NCBI RefSeq assembly: GCF_009720775.1
Contig: NZ_WNKW01000001.1
Coordinates: 248,001-312,000, forward strand
DNA length: 64,000 nt
Source: Pseudoduganella danionis
GTDB lineage: Bacteria; Pseudomonadota; Gammaproteobacteria; Burkholderiales; Burkholderiaceae_D
Direction: 5' to 3'
The notes below the pieces were generated by a model that had not been told where the DNA came from, did not search any database, and saw only the letters and a list, made by a program, of their open reading frames with translations. A program made the position numbers and the translations under genes. Below, in pieces: positions 1-8,420 of the stretch (positions are counted from its first letter, which is position 1; each line of letters opens with the position of its first letter).

Positions 1-690
1 GGTTATCAGCAATACGCGCGCACCTTGCCGCTGGCAGTGAAATACATCGGTGGTGTCAGCTATGTGCATGACCATGCCGGGACTGGCCGTGCGGCCTTTA
101 CGCCGGTGCCGCTGGCACGCCAGCGCGCCGCGCTGCAGATGATTACGGGCAGCCTGTTCAAGGCCGATAGCCTGCATTTCTCGCCAGCGCTGGTGAGCCG
201 CTTGACGCCGGAGCCATTTGAAATGACGGCGCGGCCGGATGTGTCGGTGGCGGCGCGGGTGCTGGCTTTGCAGACGGCTGCGCTGGACCAGTTGATGGCG
301 GATGCGGTAGCGACCCGGTTAACGGATTCGCTGGAAAAACTCGACGACAAGCGGCAGGTACTGAGTCTGGACGAGCTGTATGGCAGCCTGCAGAACGCCA
401 TCTGGAGCGAGCTGAAAAGCGGCAAGGAGATCACGGCGGCACGGCGCAATCTGCAGCGCGAGCATCTGAAGCGCTTGTGCGCGGGCTTGCTGCGTAGCCC
501 CACGCCGACGCTGGCCGATGCGCGCAGCCTGCAGCGCCAGTATGCGCTGCAGCTACAGCGCGATCTGCGCGCAGCGCAGAACCGCAATCACCGCAGCAAG
601 ACCAGCCGCGAAGTACAGGCCCATCTGGCCGAAGCTTATGAAACCCTGAGCCAGACGCTGAAAGCGCCGTTGCTGCGCGTAGGCACCTGA
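1..690 (+). CDS. C-terminal part of a zinc-dependent metalloprotease (DUF4953/DUF5117 type)
   Basis: The reading frame is open from base 1, so the gene starts upstream of the window; 229 codons are visible, ending in TGA. The segment resembles the C-terminal region of the large secreted zinc metalloproteases that carry DUF5117 and DUF4953 domains. These have a short glycine/tyrosine element (KYIGG, then a YVHDH-like stretch), then a P-x-PVPLARQRAAL-like motif and an alpha-helical tail. The HExxH catalytic site would lie upstream and cannot be checked. The tail (residues about 90-229) is helical and rich in Arg/Gln/Leu. The TTG at 25 is not a credible start, because homology-like sequence continues upstream of it. 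The family assignment is from memory of motifs. Confidence 0.6.
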   Translation, partial: GYQQYARTLPLAVKYIGGVSYVHDHAGTGRAAFTPVPLARQRAALQMITGSLFKADSLHFSPALVSRLTPEPFEMTARPDVSVAARVLALQTAALDQLMADAVATRLTDSLEKLDDKRQVLSLDELYGSLQNAIWSELKSGKEITAARRNLQREHLKRLCAGLLRSPTPTLADARSLQRQYALQLQRDLRAAQNRNHRSKTSREVQAHLAEAYETLSQTLKAPLLRVGT

Positions 691-748
691 GCGCAGCCGC
701 TAACGGCCAGAGTGCACTAGCAGCGCTGCCGCTGCGCTTTGCCGCGTA

Positions 749-1240
749 TCACGTACCGGATGACATATGGGTCAGCGCATTGCCGGTCACGCGGCAGATG
801 CGCCAGTCCGGCAGCAGGTCGGCGCCCATGCCTTCATAGAATTTGATGGCATTGGCATTCCAGTCCAGCACTGACCATTCGAAGCGGCCACAGTCGCGCT
901 CCACCGCCAGTTTGGCCAGCGCCACCAGCATCTGCTTGCCGTAGCCGTGGCCACGGCGTGCTTGCTTGACGTACAGGTCTTCCAGATACAGACCTTTCTT
1001 GCACAGGAAGGTGGAGAAGTTATGGAAGAACAGGGCAAAGGTCACTACTTCACCTTCCGTTTCGCCGACGATGGCTTCGCACACGGGCTTGGCGCAGAAC
1101 AGGCTGTCGTGCAGCATGGCGGGCGTGGCCACTACCATGTGTTCGAGCTTCTCGAATACGGCCAGTTCGTAAATCATGCCGAAGATGGCTTCAACGTCGG
1201 CCGGCGTGGCCGGGCGGATGGTCAGATTGCTAGAGGTCAT
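749..1240 (-). CDS. GNAT N-acetyltransferase, spermidine/thialysine acetyltransferase-like
   Basis: A 163-residue single-domain GNAT protein. The acetyl-CoA binding loop is visible as ARRGHGYGKQML (R/Q-x-x-G-x-G/A type), preceded by the beta strand GLYLEDLYV. The later segment WNANAIKFYEGMGA is the usual N-x-x-A-x-x-F-Y element, followed by a Trp-Arg-containing last strand. The order of elements (ELAVFEKLEH near residue 30, LYLEDLYV near 85) matches the SSAT/thialysine N-acetyltransferase branch, which acetylates small polyamines or lysine analogues. The true substrate is unknown. The gene lies 3 bp downstream of the EamA exporter gene on the same strand, so the two are probably co-transcribed. 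Confidence 0.8.
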   Translation of the reverse strand: MTSSNLTIRPATPADVEAIFGMIYELAVFEKLEHMVVATPAMLHDSLFCAKPVCEAIVGETEGEVVTFALFFHNFSTFLCKKGLYLEDLYVKQARRGHGYGKQMLVALAKLAVERDCGRFEWSVLDWNANAIKFYEGMGADLLPDWRICRVTGNALTHMSSGT

Positions 1241-1243
1241 AGT

Positions 1244-2158
1244 TCAGTCCGTACTGGTGGAAGGAGAGGGGCTATCGGATTTGAGGGCCCAGGCGACGCT
1301 GGAAATGCACAATATCATGCCCAGCCATTCGAGCAGGCCGGGGCGGTAGTGTTCGAGCTGGATAGACAGCAGCACCGAAATCACGGGCGTCACCACGCCG
1401 ATGTACACGGCCTTGTGCGAGCCTATGCGGTGGATCAGCGTGAAATAAGCGGCAAACGCGATCACCGAACCGAACAGCGACAAATACAGCAGGCCGCCCC
1501 AGTAAGGCAGGCCATGGGGCAGGCGGAACGACTGGCCGCTGGCCAGCACCCACAGCGCCACCAGCAAGCTGCCCCACAACATCGACCACGCCATGGTCAG
1601 CAGCACATTGGGCGACTGTTCGCGTACCTTGATCACCACCACATTGCCGACCGAGCTTGCGATGGTGGCCGTCAGCGCCAATACCAGCCCCAGCAGGAAA
1701 TGGCCATTGCCGCCCGAGCGGATTTCCGCCCATGCGTCGCCGATGGACTGGTAGAACAGCAGGCTGACGCCGGCGATCGCCACGGCGCCGGCACTCCACG
1801 TACGCCAGCCTAGCGGCGTGCCGAAAAACATGCGATTGAGGATGGGATTCCAGAACACCATCAGGGCGAACAGCACGGCCACCAGACCGGACACCAGATA
1901 CTGTTCCGAGGTGTAAGTGCAGATATAGCTGATGCCAAATGTCGCGCAGCCTTGCAGCAGCATCCAGCGCTGCACGCGCCACGGCATGCGCAAGCGGTCG
2001 CCGCGTGCCAGACACCAGGCGAACAGTACGGCGGCCGACAGCGCGAAACGGTACACCACGGAAACGGCAGGCGGTACGTCGCCCAGTTGCAGAGTGATGG
2101 CAAAGAAGGTGGAGCCCCAGATCAGGCAGGCAATCAAAAACAGGATAGGAGAGGACAT
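1244..2158 (-). CDS. EamA/DMT-family transporter
   Basis: A 304-residue integral membrane protein with about ten hydrophobic helices, arranged as two EamA repeats of five. The N-terminal LIACLIWGSTFFAI element and the repeated Gly/Ser-rich helices are typical of the drug/metabolite transporter superfamily, which exports amino acids, nucleobases or drugs. The hydrophilic tail ends in SDSPSPSTSTD. It is the first gene of a likely two-gene unit with the downstream acetyltransferase. The substrate cannot be predicted from sequence. The ATG at 2158 begins directly with a membrane helix, as is usual in the family. Confidence 0.85.
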   Translation of the reverse strand: MSSPILFLIACLIWGSTFFAITLQLGDVPPAVSVVYRFALSAAVLFAWCLARGDRLRMPWRVQRWMLLQGCATFGISYICTYTSEQYLVSGLVAVLFALMVFWNPILNRMFFGTPLGWRTWSAGAVAIAGVSLLFYQSIGDAWAEIRSGGNGHFLLGLVLALTATIASSVGNVVVIKVREQSPNVLLTMAWSMLWGSLLVALWVLASGQSFRLPHGLPYWGGLLYLSLFGSVIAFAAYFTLIHRIGSHKAVYIGVVTPVISVLLSIQLEHYRPGLLEWLGMILCISSVAWALKSDSPSPSTSTD

Positions 2159-2265
2159 CGGACGAGTATAGCGGGCAGCGCCATTGCTTGCCTAGCGGAT
2201 AAATTTTGTTGCGACGCAACAGAAAATATCGGCACGCCGCCTAAATTTGTATCATTGCGTAAAAA

Positions 2266-2296
2266 TTGAGCATTTTGCAGAAAATGCAAGTATGAT
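2266..2296 (+). promoter_or_regulatory. Candidate promoter with overlapping inverted repeat
   Basis: TTGAGC (2266-2271) and TATGAT (2291-2296) are separated by 19 bp, just upstream of the 45-residue ORF at 2326. A perfect 7-bp inverted repeat (GCATTTT at 2270-2276, AAAATGC at 2281-2287) fills the spacer. A second one (GTTGCG-A-CGCAAC, 2208-2220) lies 50 bp upstream, near the divergent EamA gene. The spacing is longer than the 17-bp optimum, so this is a weak prediction. Confidence 0.3.
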
Positions 2297-2325
2297 GGAA
2301 TGACACATCATCGACGGAGGGCGCC

Positions 2326-2463
2326 ATGAATACCGCGCTACAGATCAAAGTTGTCGGCCTACTCGGCTATGTTGCAGTCAGCACCGCACTGGTGCTGATG
2401 CTGCCTGACGACGATGTGCACAATGCCGCGCAAACCCTGTTTGCGCTGGCCAGTCTGCGTTAA
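2326..2463 (+). CDS. Small hypothetical membrane protein (45 aa)
   Basis: A short ORF with a good ribosome binding site (CGACGGAGG, 8 bp before ATG) encodes 45 residues. Residues about 8-26 form one strongly hydrophobic segment (VVGLLGYVAVSTALVLMLP). An acidic DDD turn and a short amphipathic end follow. Its TAA overlaps the TAA of the convergent Mpo1-like gene by 2 bp, an arrangement more typical of a real gene than of chance. No family is recognised. It could be a small stress or regulatory membrane peptide, but no function is proposed. Confidence 0.5.
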   Translation: MNTALQIKVVGLLGYVAVSTALVLMLPDDDVHNAAQTLFALASLR

Positions 2464-2897
2464 TACGCGAGCCGCAAGCGACGGTACAGGAAACCCAGCA
2501 CGAATAGCGGGCCGATCAGCAAAAAACGCAGGTCATCGAAGAAGGACGGTTTTTTGCCTTCGATCTTATGGCCGATGAACTGACCTATCCAGGCCAGCAC
2601 GAACACAGTCAGGCTGACGGTCAGAATCTGGCTTTGCGGCAAGATCGCAAGGATGACCAGCATGCTGCCCGACATCAGCAGCATACCCAGTGCAAACGGG
2701 CGCGACAGTTTGAAGTAATACGCCAGCGAGGCCACCACGACGGCAATCGCCACTACCGGGTGCAGCGACCACAACAGCCCCAGCAGCGTGAACACGATGG
2801 TGGGGACACACACGATGTGTATCCATTCATTGGTGGGATGCAAATGGCTGGCGCTGTATTGCTCCAGCAGCACGTCGATGGTGCGAATATTGGGCAT
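2460..2897 (-). CDS. Mpo1-like/DUF962 membrane protein
   Basis: A 145-residue protein of the DUF962 (YGL010w/Mpo1) family. It starts with a soluble helix holding the conserved HLHPTNEWIH pattern (residues about 18-28), followed by several membrane segments, then the second signature GHKIEGKKPSF near residue 113. In yeast, Mpo1 is an iron-dependent 2-hydroxy fatty acid dioxygenase. The bacterial members are uncharacterised, so only the family is asserted. The start at 2897 was chosen because AACGGAGACTGAC just upstream supplies a ribosome binding site. A longer in-frame version to 3020 lacks homology-like sequence at its N-terminus. Confidence 0.8.
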   Translation of the reverse strand: MPNIRTIDVLLEQYSASHLHPTNEWIHIVCVPTIVFTLLGLLWSLHPVVAIAVVVASLAYYFKLSRPFALGMLLMSGSMLVILAILPQSQILTVSLTVFVLAWIGQFIGHKIEGKKPSFFDDLRFLLIGPLFVLGFLYRRLRLAY

Positions 2898-3053
2898 GTC
2901 AGTCTCCGTTGTAAGTGTCATACTTTTTAGTACGATCGTGCGATGAATTCTACACGCACTCGGCGGCCATGGCGCGGCATTGCGTACAATGCCGCCACCG
3001 GATACCACACTTTCGCACATGCCTAGCGCACCGAGCGCGGCAACTTACCGAAC

Positions 3054-3554
3054 ATGCAGACCAAGTACAGTTTTCCTGCGGTCGCCGCCGCCGATGCCCG
3101 CTTGCTCATACTGGGCAGCCTTCCAGGCGAACAGTCGCTGGCACAAGCCCAGTATTACGCTCATCCGCAGAACGCGTTCTGGCGCCTGGTGGGCGAAGTG
3201 ATCGGAGTGGATCTGGTGGCGCAGGATTACACCAACCGCCTCGCCACCTTGCGCGCGCACCGGATAGGCTTGTGGGATGTAGTCGCCAGTGCCAGCCGCA
3301 GCGGTAGTCTCGACAGCCAGATCCGTGACCATACCAGCAATGATATTGCCGGCTTGCTCGCATCTTTGCCACAGTTGTCGACGATAGCGTTCAATGGCGC
3401 CACGGCGGCCCGCCATGGCCTGAAACAGCTCGGCGATACCGCCGCAAAATACCGGATTGTGCAACTGCCGTCCTCGAGCCCTGCCCATACGCTGGCCTAT
3501 GCGCAGAAATTGCAGGCCTGGCTCGCGCTCGCCGACGCCTTGCCGCCGGCCTAG
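3054..3554 (+). CDS. DNA-deoxyinosine glycosylase (UDG superfamily family 6)
   Basis: A 166-residue single-domain enzyme of the hypoxanthine-DNA glycosylase branch of the uracil-DNA glycosylase superfamily. It would excise deaminated adenine (hypoxanthine) from DNA as the first step of base excision repair. Visible signatures are LILGSLPGEQSL (residues about 18-29), QYYAHPQNAFWRL (33-45), the central IAFNG strand, and the C-terminal LPSSSPAH motif. In this superfamily the last motif contacts the DNA minor groove. The length is typical. It is a free-standing gene flanked by divergent and convergent neighbours. The start ATG at 3054 has no strong ribosome binding site. Confidence 0.85.
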   Translation: MQTKYSFPAVAAADARLLILGSLPGEQSLAQAQYYAHPQNAFWRLVGEVIGVDLVAQDYTNRLATLRAHRIGLWDVVASASRSGSLDSQIRDHTSNDIAGLLASLPQLSTIAFNGATAARHGLKQLGDTAAKYRIVQLPSSSPAHTLAYAQKLQAWLALADALPPA

Positions 3555-3575
3555 TCTGTGCGCCTGCTAGCAGCG

Positions 3576-4193
3576 TTATCGGAGCAGGCAGATGCAGCCC
3601 AGCATGGCCAGTATGGCGGCTGTCAGGCGCGCGATTGCGGGCCGGCCGTGGCCGCCCGGAGCGATCCATCTGCACATCAGACTGCCGGCCATACCCAGCA
3701 AGGCATGAAATAGCACGCTGAGCATGGTCAGCCATATGCCGAGCACCACCAACTGCGCGGGGGCCGGTGCGCGCCCCGCTTCAACGAACTGCGGCAGAAA
3801 CAGTGCGAAGAACAGCACGGCCTTGGGATTGAGCAGGCTATTCAGAAATGCGCGGCCCCACAGTGCGCGCGCCGCCAGCAGTGGCACGGTTTCCGCTGTG
3901 GCCAGCCGGGTGGGCGTCCATGCCCGCCATGCCAGATAGAACAGATAAGCGGCACCCATCAGGCGCACGCAGCTCTGGGCTAGCGGACTGTGCAGGAAGA
4001 ACAGGCCGAGTCCGGCGGCAATCAGCAGCGTCAGTACGATGTCGGCCGCACCGATGCCCAATGCGATATGAATGGCACCGCGCCAGCCGTAGCGGGCACC
4101 GTGGATCAGTACGAAGGCCATATTGGGGCCCGGTGCGAGCAGCAGCAACAATACGGCCGTGCTGAAGAGGGCCAGTGTGGCGGAACTAGGCAT
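3576..4193 (-). CDS. LysE/RhtB-family amino acid exporter
   Basis: A 205-residue membrane protein with six hydrophobic segments. It has the N-terminal LysE/RhtB signature PGPNMAFVLIHGARYGWRGA (about residues 21-40) and the later FLNSLLNPKAVLFF element, both diagnostic of the family. Members export amino acids or small metabolites. The gene is transcribed divergently from a MocR-type regulator with a 130-bp shared control region, which suggests that the regulator controls this exporter. Confidence 0.9.
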   Translation of the reverse strand: MPSSATLALFSTAVLLLLLAPGPNMAFVLIHGARYGWRGAIHIALGIGAADIVLTLLIAAGLGLFFLHSPLAQSCVRLMGAAYLFYLAWRAWTPTRLATAETVPLLAARALWGRAFLNSLLNPKAVLFFALFLPQFVEAGRAPAPAQLVVLGIWLTMLSVLFHALLGMAGSLMCRWIAPGGHGRPAIARLTAAILAMLGCICLLR

Positions 4194-4290
4194 GGTGCAC
4201 CGGATGTGGCTGGTGGCCGGTCATGATGGATATCAACATAAGCTGCGTGGTGTATGGAAAGTAAAGCGGGCAGCATATAATTTCTGATCT

Positions 4291-4312
4291 AATACAATCA
4301 AAGAATTGTTAT
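4291..4312. promoter_or_regulatory. Candidate MocR operator in the lysE-mocR intergenic region
   Basis: An imperfect inverted repeat with half-sites AATACAAT and ATTGTTAT (6 of 8 positions match) separated by CAAAGA. It lies 11 bp before the regulator's ATG and just downstream of a TATAAT at 4276-4281. MocR proteins commonly bind such sites between themselves and a divergent target, so this is a plausible autoregulatory and exporter-control site. Confidence 0.4.
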
Positions 4313-4323
4313 AGGTACTTTGC

Positions 4324-5646
4324 ATGAACGGTTATCAGGACATTGCCAATGCAATTCTGGCGCGCATACACAGCGGCGAATTGCGTCCGGGCGCGCAATT
4401 GCTGCCGGTACGCGCGCAGGCGCAGGCTGCCGGTGTCGCGCTGGCAACGGCTGTGCGCGCCTATGCCTGGCTGGAACAGCAGGGACTGGTCGTGGCCGAG
4501 CGTGGCCGCGGTACTTTCGTGCGCGATCAGGGCGCCTGCCGTAACGATGCGCTGGTACAGACGGCCGGCGCGACGCCCGCTATCGACCTGAGCTTCAATT
4601 CGCCCACCGTGGCCGGACAGGAAGAAATGCTGCGGCAGGGACTGCGCAATCTTGCCAGCGCGGGCGATATCGCTTCCTTGCTGGGATCGGTGCCGCAGGG
4701 CGGTACGCTGCACCAGCGCGCGCTGGCCGCCCGTTTTTTGCAGCAGCGCGGTCTGACGCTGGATGCCGCGCAGGTGCTGCTGGTCAATGGAGCCCAGCAT
4801 GGCATTACGGTGGCATTGGCGGCCTGCTGCCAGCCCGGCGATGCGATTGCGGTCGACGCACTGACCTATCCGGGTCTGCGTGCGGCGGCACAGGCACAGC
4901 GCATCGATCTGCTGACTGTGCCGCTCGATGCTGCCGGTGGCCCCGATCTGGCGGCGTTAGAACGGCTGTGTGCACGGGCGCGTGTGCGGGCCTATTACTG
5001 CATGCCGACCATCCATAATCCGCTCGGCTGGGTCATGCCGCTGGCGCAGCGTCAGGCACTGGTACAGATTGCGCGGCGCTGCGGCCTGACGCTGATCGAG
5101 GACGCTGCATATGCGTTTCTGGCAGATCCCGCGCCGCCGCCGCTGTATGCGCTGGCACCGGATTGCACCATCTATGTTTCCAGCCTGTCCAAGAGCGTGG
5201 CAGCGGGCATGCGCATAGGCTTTGTGGTGGCACCAGCCGGCATGAGCGATGCGCTGGCGCGCCAGATTCGCGTCTCGATCTGGAATCCGTCGTCCGTGGC
5301 CATGGCGCTGGCCTGCCAGTGGATGGAAAGCGGCGAAATTCTGGCGCTGGAACAGGCCAAGCGGCACGATGCACGCCAGCGCCAGACGCTGGCACGTGCA
5401 GTGCTGGAAGGCTGTGCCATACGCGCGCACCCAGCAGCCTATTTCATCTGGCTCGAACTGGCTGATAGCCTGCGCGCAGAGGAGACGGCGGCGAGGCTGG
5501 CGCGGCAGGGCGTAACGGTCACCACGGCGGCAGCATTTGCAGTCGGGCCGCAACGGCCGCAGGCGCTACGGCTGGCGCTCGGCTCGGTGCCGCTCGCATC
5601 CTTGCGTGCGGCGCTGGAGCAGGTCAGGCGCGAAGTGTTGTGGTAG
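4324..5646 (+). CDS. MocR-like GntR-family regulator with aminotransferase domain
   Basis: A 440-residue fusion. Residues 1-70 form a GntR winged helix-turn-helix (GYQDIANAILARIHSGEL, then ATAVRAYAWLEQQGLV and ERGRGTFV). From about residue 80 a fold-type I PLP-dependent aminotransferase domain follows. The PLP lysine is in YVSSLSKSVAAGMRIGF, near residue 288. MocR regulators sense an amino acid or PLP-linked ligand through the aminotransferase-like domain. The adjacent divergent LysE exporter suggests an export circuit induced by an amino acid. There is no strong ribosome binding site before ATG 4324. Confidence 0.88.
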   Translation: MNGYQDIANAILARIHSGELRPGAQLLPVRAQAQAAGVALATAVRAYAWLEQQGLVVAERGRGTFVRDQGACRNDALVQTAGATPAIDLSFNSPTVAGQEEMLRQGLRNLASAGDIASLLGSVPQGGTLHQRALAARFLQQRGLTLDAAQVLLVNGAQHGITVALAACCQPGDAIAVDALTYPGLRAAAQAQRIDLLTVPLDAAGGPDLAALERLCARARVRAYYCMPTIHNPLGWVMPLAQRQALVQIARRCGLTLIEDAAYAFLADPAPPPLYALAPDCTIYVSSLSKSVAAGMRIGFVVAPAGMSDALARQIRVSIWNPSSVAMALACQWMESGEILALEQAKRHDARQRQTLARAVLEGCAIRAHPAAYFIWLELADSLRAEETAARLARQGVTVTTAAAFAVGPQRPQALRLALGSVPLASLRAALEQVRREVLW

Positions 5647-5657
5647 CGCGGCGCGGC

Positions 5658-6476
5658 CTACCTAGCCGGGGCGTTGCCGCGCAGTTGCAGGATGGCGCGC
5701 ACCACCTGTTCGGGCGCTTCTTTTTGGATGTAGTGGCCGGAATGACTGACTTCGCTTGCGCTGGAAGCCGGTGCGGCAGCTTGCCATAGGCGGCGTAGCT
5801 GGCGTGTCATTTTCTCGAAATCGCCGCGTTCCTCGGGGCGGAATTTTCCGCTGAATAGGAACAGTACGGGCTGGGATATGGTCTTGTGCCCGTACAGGTA
5901 ATCGTTGGATGCGGCCTGTGCGTCGAACTCGTCGCGCATCGTACCGGAGAACACACTGTATCGGAGTGCACCCAGCAGCGCCGCCTGCGCCGGCGCCTGT
6001 TTTTTCAGTTCGGCCAGATGGTCGCTATGGGTCGGATCGATCAGCACTAGACCCGCGACTTCTTCAGGATAGCGCTGGGCGTAGCAGTGCTGGTATAGGC
6101 CGCCCAGCGAATGGCCGACCAGTATGAATGGTGGTTTGAGTGCGAGCGCGCGCGTGAGCTGGTGCAGTTCCTGCGCGATCGTGCAGGGATCGCGCGCATC
6201 CGTGCTGGAAGGGCTGTCGCCATAGCCGGGCCGGTCGTAGGCGAGTAGCGCGGTGCTGGCCGGTAGCTGCTGAATCACCTGAGCCCAGACGTTTTTGCCA
6301 TCGCCGAGGCCGGACTGGAAAATCACGGTTGGCCCCGCGCCGGACTGTGCATAGTAGCTGAGCGGTTGTCCGGCGGGGAGTTTGACCGTGGCGCTATGCG
6401 GCAAGCTGGCGCAGCCCGTCAGACCGATTGCCAGCACGAGGCTGGCACGCATCAGCGTTGGAAGAAAAATTGGCAT
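5658..6476 (-). CDS. Alpha/beta hydrolase, predicted lipoprotein
   Basis: A 272-residue protein whose N-terminus is a lipoprotein signal peptide ending in the lipobox LTGC (Cys at about residue 22), so it is probably anchored in the outer membrane or periplasm. The hydrolase core shows the oxyanion strand GPTVIFQSGLGDG, DRPGYGDS and the nucleophile elbow GHSLGG (Ser near residue 122). A C-terminal histidine lies in HSGHYIQKEAPEQV. The substrate is unknown. It converges with the MocR gene. An alternative ATG at 6452 would also keep the signal peptide, and neither start has a clear ribosome binding site. Confidence 0.85.
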   Translation of the reverse strand: MPIFLPTLMRASLVLAIGLTGCASLPHSATVKLPAGQPLSYYAQSGAGPTVIFQSGLGDGKNVWAQVIQQLPASTALLAYDRPGYGDSPSSTDARDPCTIAQELHQLTRALALKPPFILVGHSLGGLYQHCYAQRYPEEVAGLVLIDPTHSDHLAELKKQAPAQAALLGALRYSVFSGTMRDEFDAQAASNDYLYGHKTISQPVLFLFSGKFRPEERGDFEKMTRQLRRLWQAAAPASSASEVSHSGHYIQKEAPEQVVRAILQLRGNAPAR

Positions 6477-6543
6477 AGGCTATAGGATAAATCGGTAATC
6501 GGGGCATGCGCGGCACGCCATTCTAACGCTGGGACAGCGCTGG

Positions 6544-7557
6544 TCATTGCAGATTCCTGGCGCCCCATTCGGCGATCTTGCGACGCAGTACATGGTTGGC
6601 ATTACCTTCCGGATGCGTGCTGATCCAGCCGGCGATAAGGTCGGCACTGATTTCATTCGGATGGTAGTTCTCTGTCCGATTGGGAAACAGATCCTTGTAT
6701 TCGCTCACGCTATTCAGATCGCGCATGCGCGGCTGTCCCTTGCCATCCTGCGCAACCATAAACGTGCCGTTACGTTCGATCAGTTCTATGGCTACCGGGC
6801 GGGTGTCGTCGGCCATATTCGGCCGTACGAGTTCGCGCAGCATCAGGTCGGTACGTATCCATTGCTGCTGGCCAGCGGTCTTGAGCTGGTATATCCAGCG
6901 CAGGTCCAGCGCATCGGGGTTGGTCATGCGGTGTTCGATCAGCCACGGGTGGTCGGGCAGGCTATCGAGGTGGCGGAAGCCCAGTATCTCCGTGTACAGG
7001 CTGACAAAGCGTTCCGGATAGGCACGCTGCAGTACGTGCACCTGTTCGTGGATCAGCAGCGGGGCGGCCATCTGGTCAAGGATGGTGGTCCAGCCCCAGC
7101 GATACATGCGCAGCATGCCATCGAGCTCGGTCGGTGCCAGCACGATGCAGGCGCCGCGTGTGTGGGGAATGCCCGCTTCGACATTGGCGCCTGTCTTGAT
7201 GAAGCAGAACGGCGTGCGCGCCAGCAGCGGCGCTTCGCGTCGGATACGCGGCGCGAGCCGCGCCAGCACGTCGCGCAGCATGGCCTGTTCCTCCGCACTA
7301 TAGGCTTGCACATCATCGGCAAATTTTGCACGTGCCAGGGCGCGCGCCTGTTCCGGTGCGCTACCGTGCAACGCCAGTTTGGACTTGGCGCGCAGTTCGC
7401 CTAGCTGTAGTGCGTCAAAATAACTTTTTTCAGGCCCCTCGGTCAGGGCTGCTTTTCCTTCTTGAATCGTCAGGAAGCGTATGCTGAGCGCTGGCGCTTC
7501 GGCGCTCGCGCGTGTGAGTGGCAGCAGGCATAGGCAGGCAAGTATCAGTCGTTTCAC
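6544..7557 (-). CDS. Secreted protein with HExxH motif, unclassified putative zinc peptidase
   Basis: A 337-residue protein with a classical signal peptide (MKRLILACLCLLPLTRASA, cleavage likely after SAEA or ASA). No named family is recognised. The notable element is HEQVH at residues 170-174, preceded by a hydrophobic stretch (AAPLLI), which fits the zincin pattern of an aliphatic helix leading into HExxH. A Glu-rich helix follows, with SLYTEILGF about 15 residues later, and a C-terminal HPNEISADLIAGWI element could supply a further ligand. The rest is helical with several Trp and Tyr residues. A periplasmic metallopeptidase or a dead homologue are the main options. Confidence 0.55.
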   Translation of the reverse strand: MKRLILACLCLLPLTRASAEAPALSIRFLTIQEGKAALTEGPEKSYFDALQLGELRAKSKLALHGSAPEQARALARAKFADDVQAYSAEEQAMLRDVLARLAPRIRREAPLLARTPFCFIKTGANVEAGIPHTRGACIVLAPTELDGMLRMYRWGWTTILDQMAAPLLIHEQVHVLQRAYPERFVSLYTEILGFRHLDSLPDHPWLIEHRMTNPDALDLRWIYQLKTAGQQQWIRTDLMLRELVRPNMADDTRPVAIELIERNGTFMVAQDGKGQPRMRDLNSVSEYKDLFPNRTENYHPNEISADLIAGWISTHPEGNANHVLRRKIAEWGARNLQ

Positions 7558-7688
7558 GATGTCGTCTCGAAGATCAGAGACGGCACTATAGCGCCCGCAT
7601 GGCGCGGCATCAGGCGAAATCCGATGAACTGCAAAACGGGCTGCATGGAGTGCACCTGAGCCCGATAGCGGGGCGCCTCGCGCTGCGC

Positions 7689-7704
7689 GCCAGCCCGGGC
7701 TGGC
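7689..7704. repeat. 16-bp perfect palindrome
   Basis: GCCAGCCCGGGCTGGC lies 20 bp downstream of the acetyltransferase stop codon. It could form the stem of a transcription terminator for that gene, but no T-tract follows and there is no loop, so the role is uncertain. The remaining bases between 7558 and 7723 show nothing else recognisable. Confidence 0.3.
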
Positions 7705-7723
7705 CTGGCCGCGCGCAGCCGCT

Positions 7724-8416
7724 TCAAGCTGCGGCGGTGCGCGCCAGCACGCGTACCACGGTCTGGCGGTAGTCGCGAAAGCCCATGCGCAGATACAGTT
7801 GGTGGGCTGGATTGTCGTGCATCACGTGCAGGAACGGCGTGTCGCCGCGCAGGATCTGCTGGCGCAGCACTTTGCGGATCAGGGCCGGCGCCAGCCCGCG
7901 TCCCTGTGCCGAAGGATGGGTACACACGCCGCTGATTTCGCACAGGCCCGGTGCGCGCAGGCGCTCGCCGGCCATGGCGATGAGCTGGCCGTCCTCAAAA
8001 ATACCCCAGTATTCGCCCAGTTCGATGGTGCGCAGGCCGAACGGGCCCGGCTTGCACAGTTGTGCCAGCGCCACCGCCTGCGCCGCGTGCTCGGCCGTCA
8101 GCCGTATTGCTTGCGGAGCCGTATCGGTGGCCGGACACACACCTTCCCACACCATGCGGAACATGGACGACTCCACTTCGATCTGCCAGCCGTCCGGTGC
8201 TGGCCCCTGCCAGCTATCACAGTAGAAATGCTCGCCCGCCTTGCAGACCTCGCGCAGGCCGTCGAAGTCGGGCTGGGCCGGATCGGCAAACGCGATGATG
8301 GGCGAAAAGCCTTCCACATAGCGGCGCGCGGCGCCACTGCCGCTGGCGTAGCACGCATGCGGCCCTGTCAGCGCTTGCCAGAAGATATGGTCGAGGACAG
8401 CCGGATCGTAAGCCAT
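7724..8416 (-). CDS. GNAT-family N-acetyltransferase (FR47-like)
   Basis: A 230-residue protein with a degenerate N-terminal half and a clear C-terminal GNAT domain. It has the strand LCEISGVCTHPSAQGRGLAP (residues about 155-174), which includes the acetyl-CoA pyrophosphate loop QGRGLA, and then FLHVMHDNPAHQLYLRMGF, the N-x-x-A-x-x-L-Y-x-x-x-GF element. The best fit is the FR47-like group. The substrate is unknown. It begins 4 bp after the stop codon of the upstream lipoprotein gene, so the two are probably translationally coupled, but no shared function is obvious. Confidence 0.8.
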   Translation of the reverse strand: MAYDPAVLDHIFWQALTGPHACYASGSGAARRYVEGFSPIIAFADPAQPDFDGLREVCKAGEHFYCDSWQGPAPDGWQIEVESSMFRMVWEGVCPATDTAPQAIRLTAEHAAQAVALAQLCKPGPFGLRTIELGEYWGIFEDGQLIAMAGERLRAPGLCEISGVCTHPSAQGRGLAPALIRKVLRQQILRGDTPFLHVMHDNPAHQLYLRMGFRDYRQTVVRVLARTAAA

Positions 8417-8420
8417 GCTC

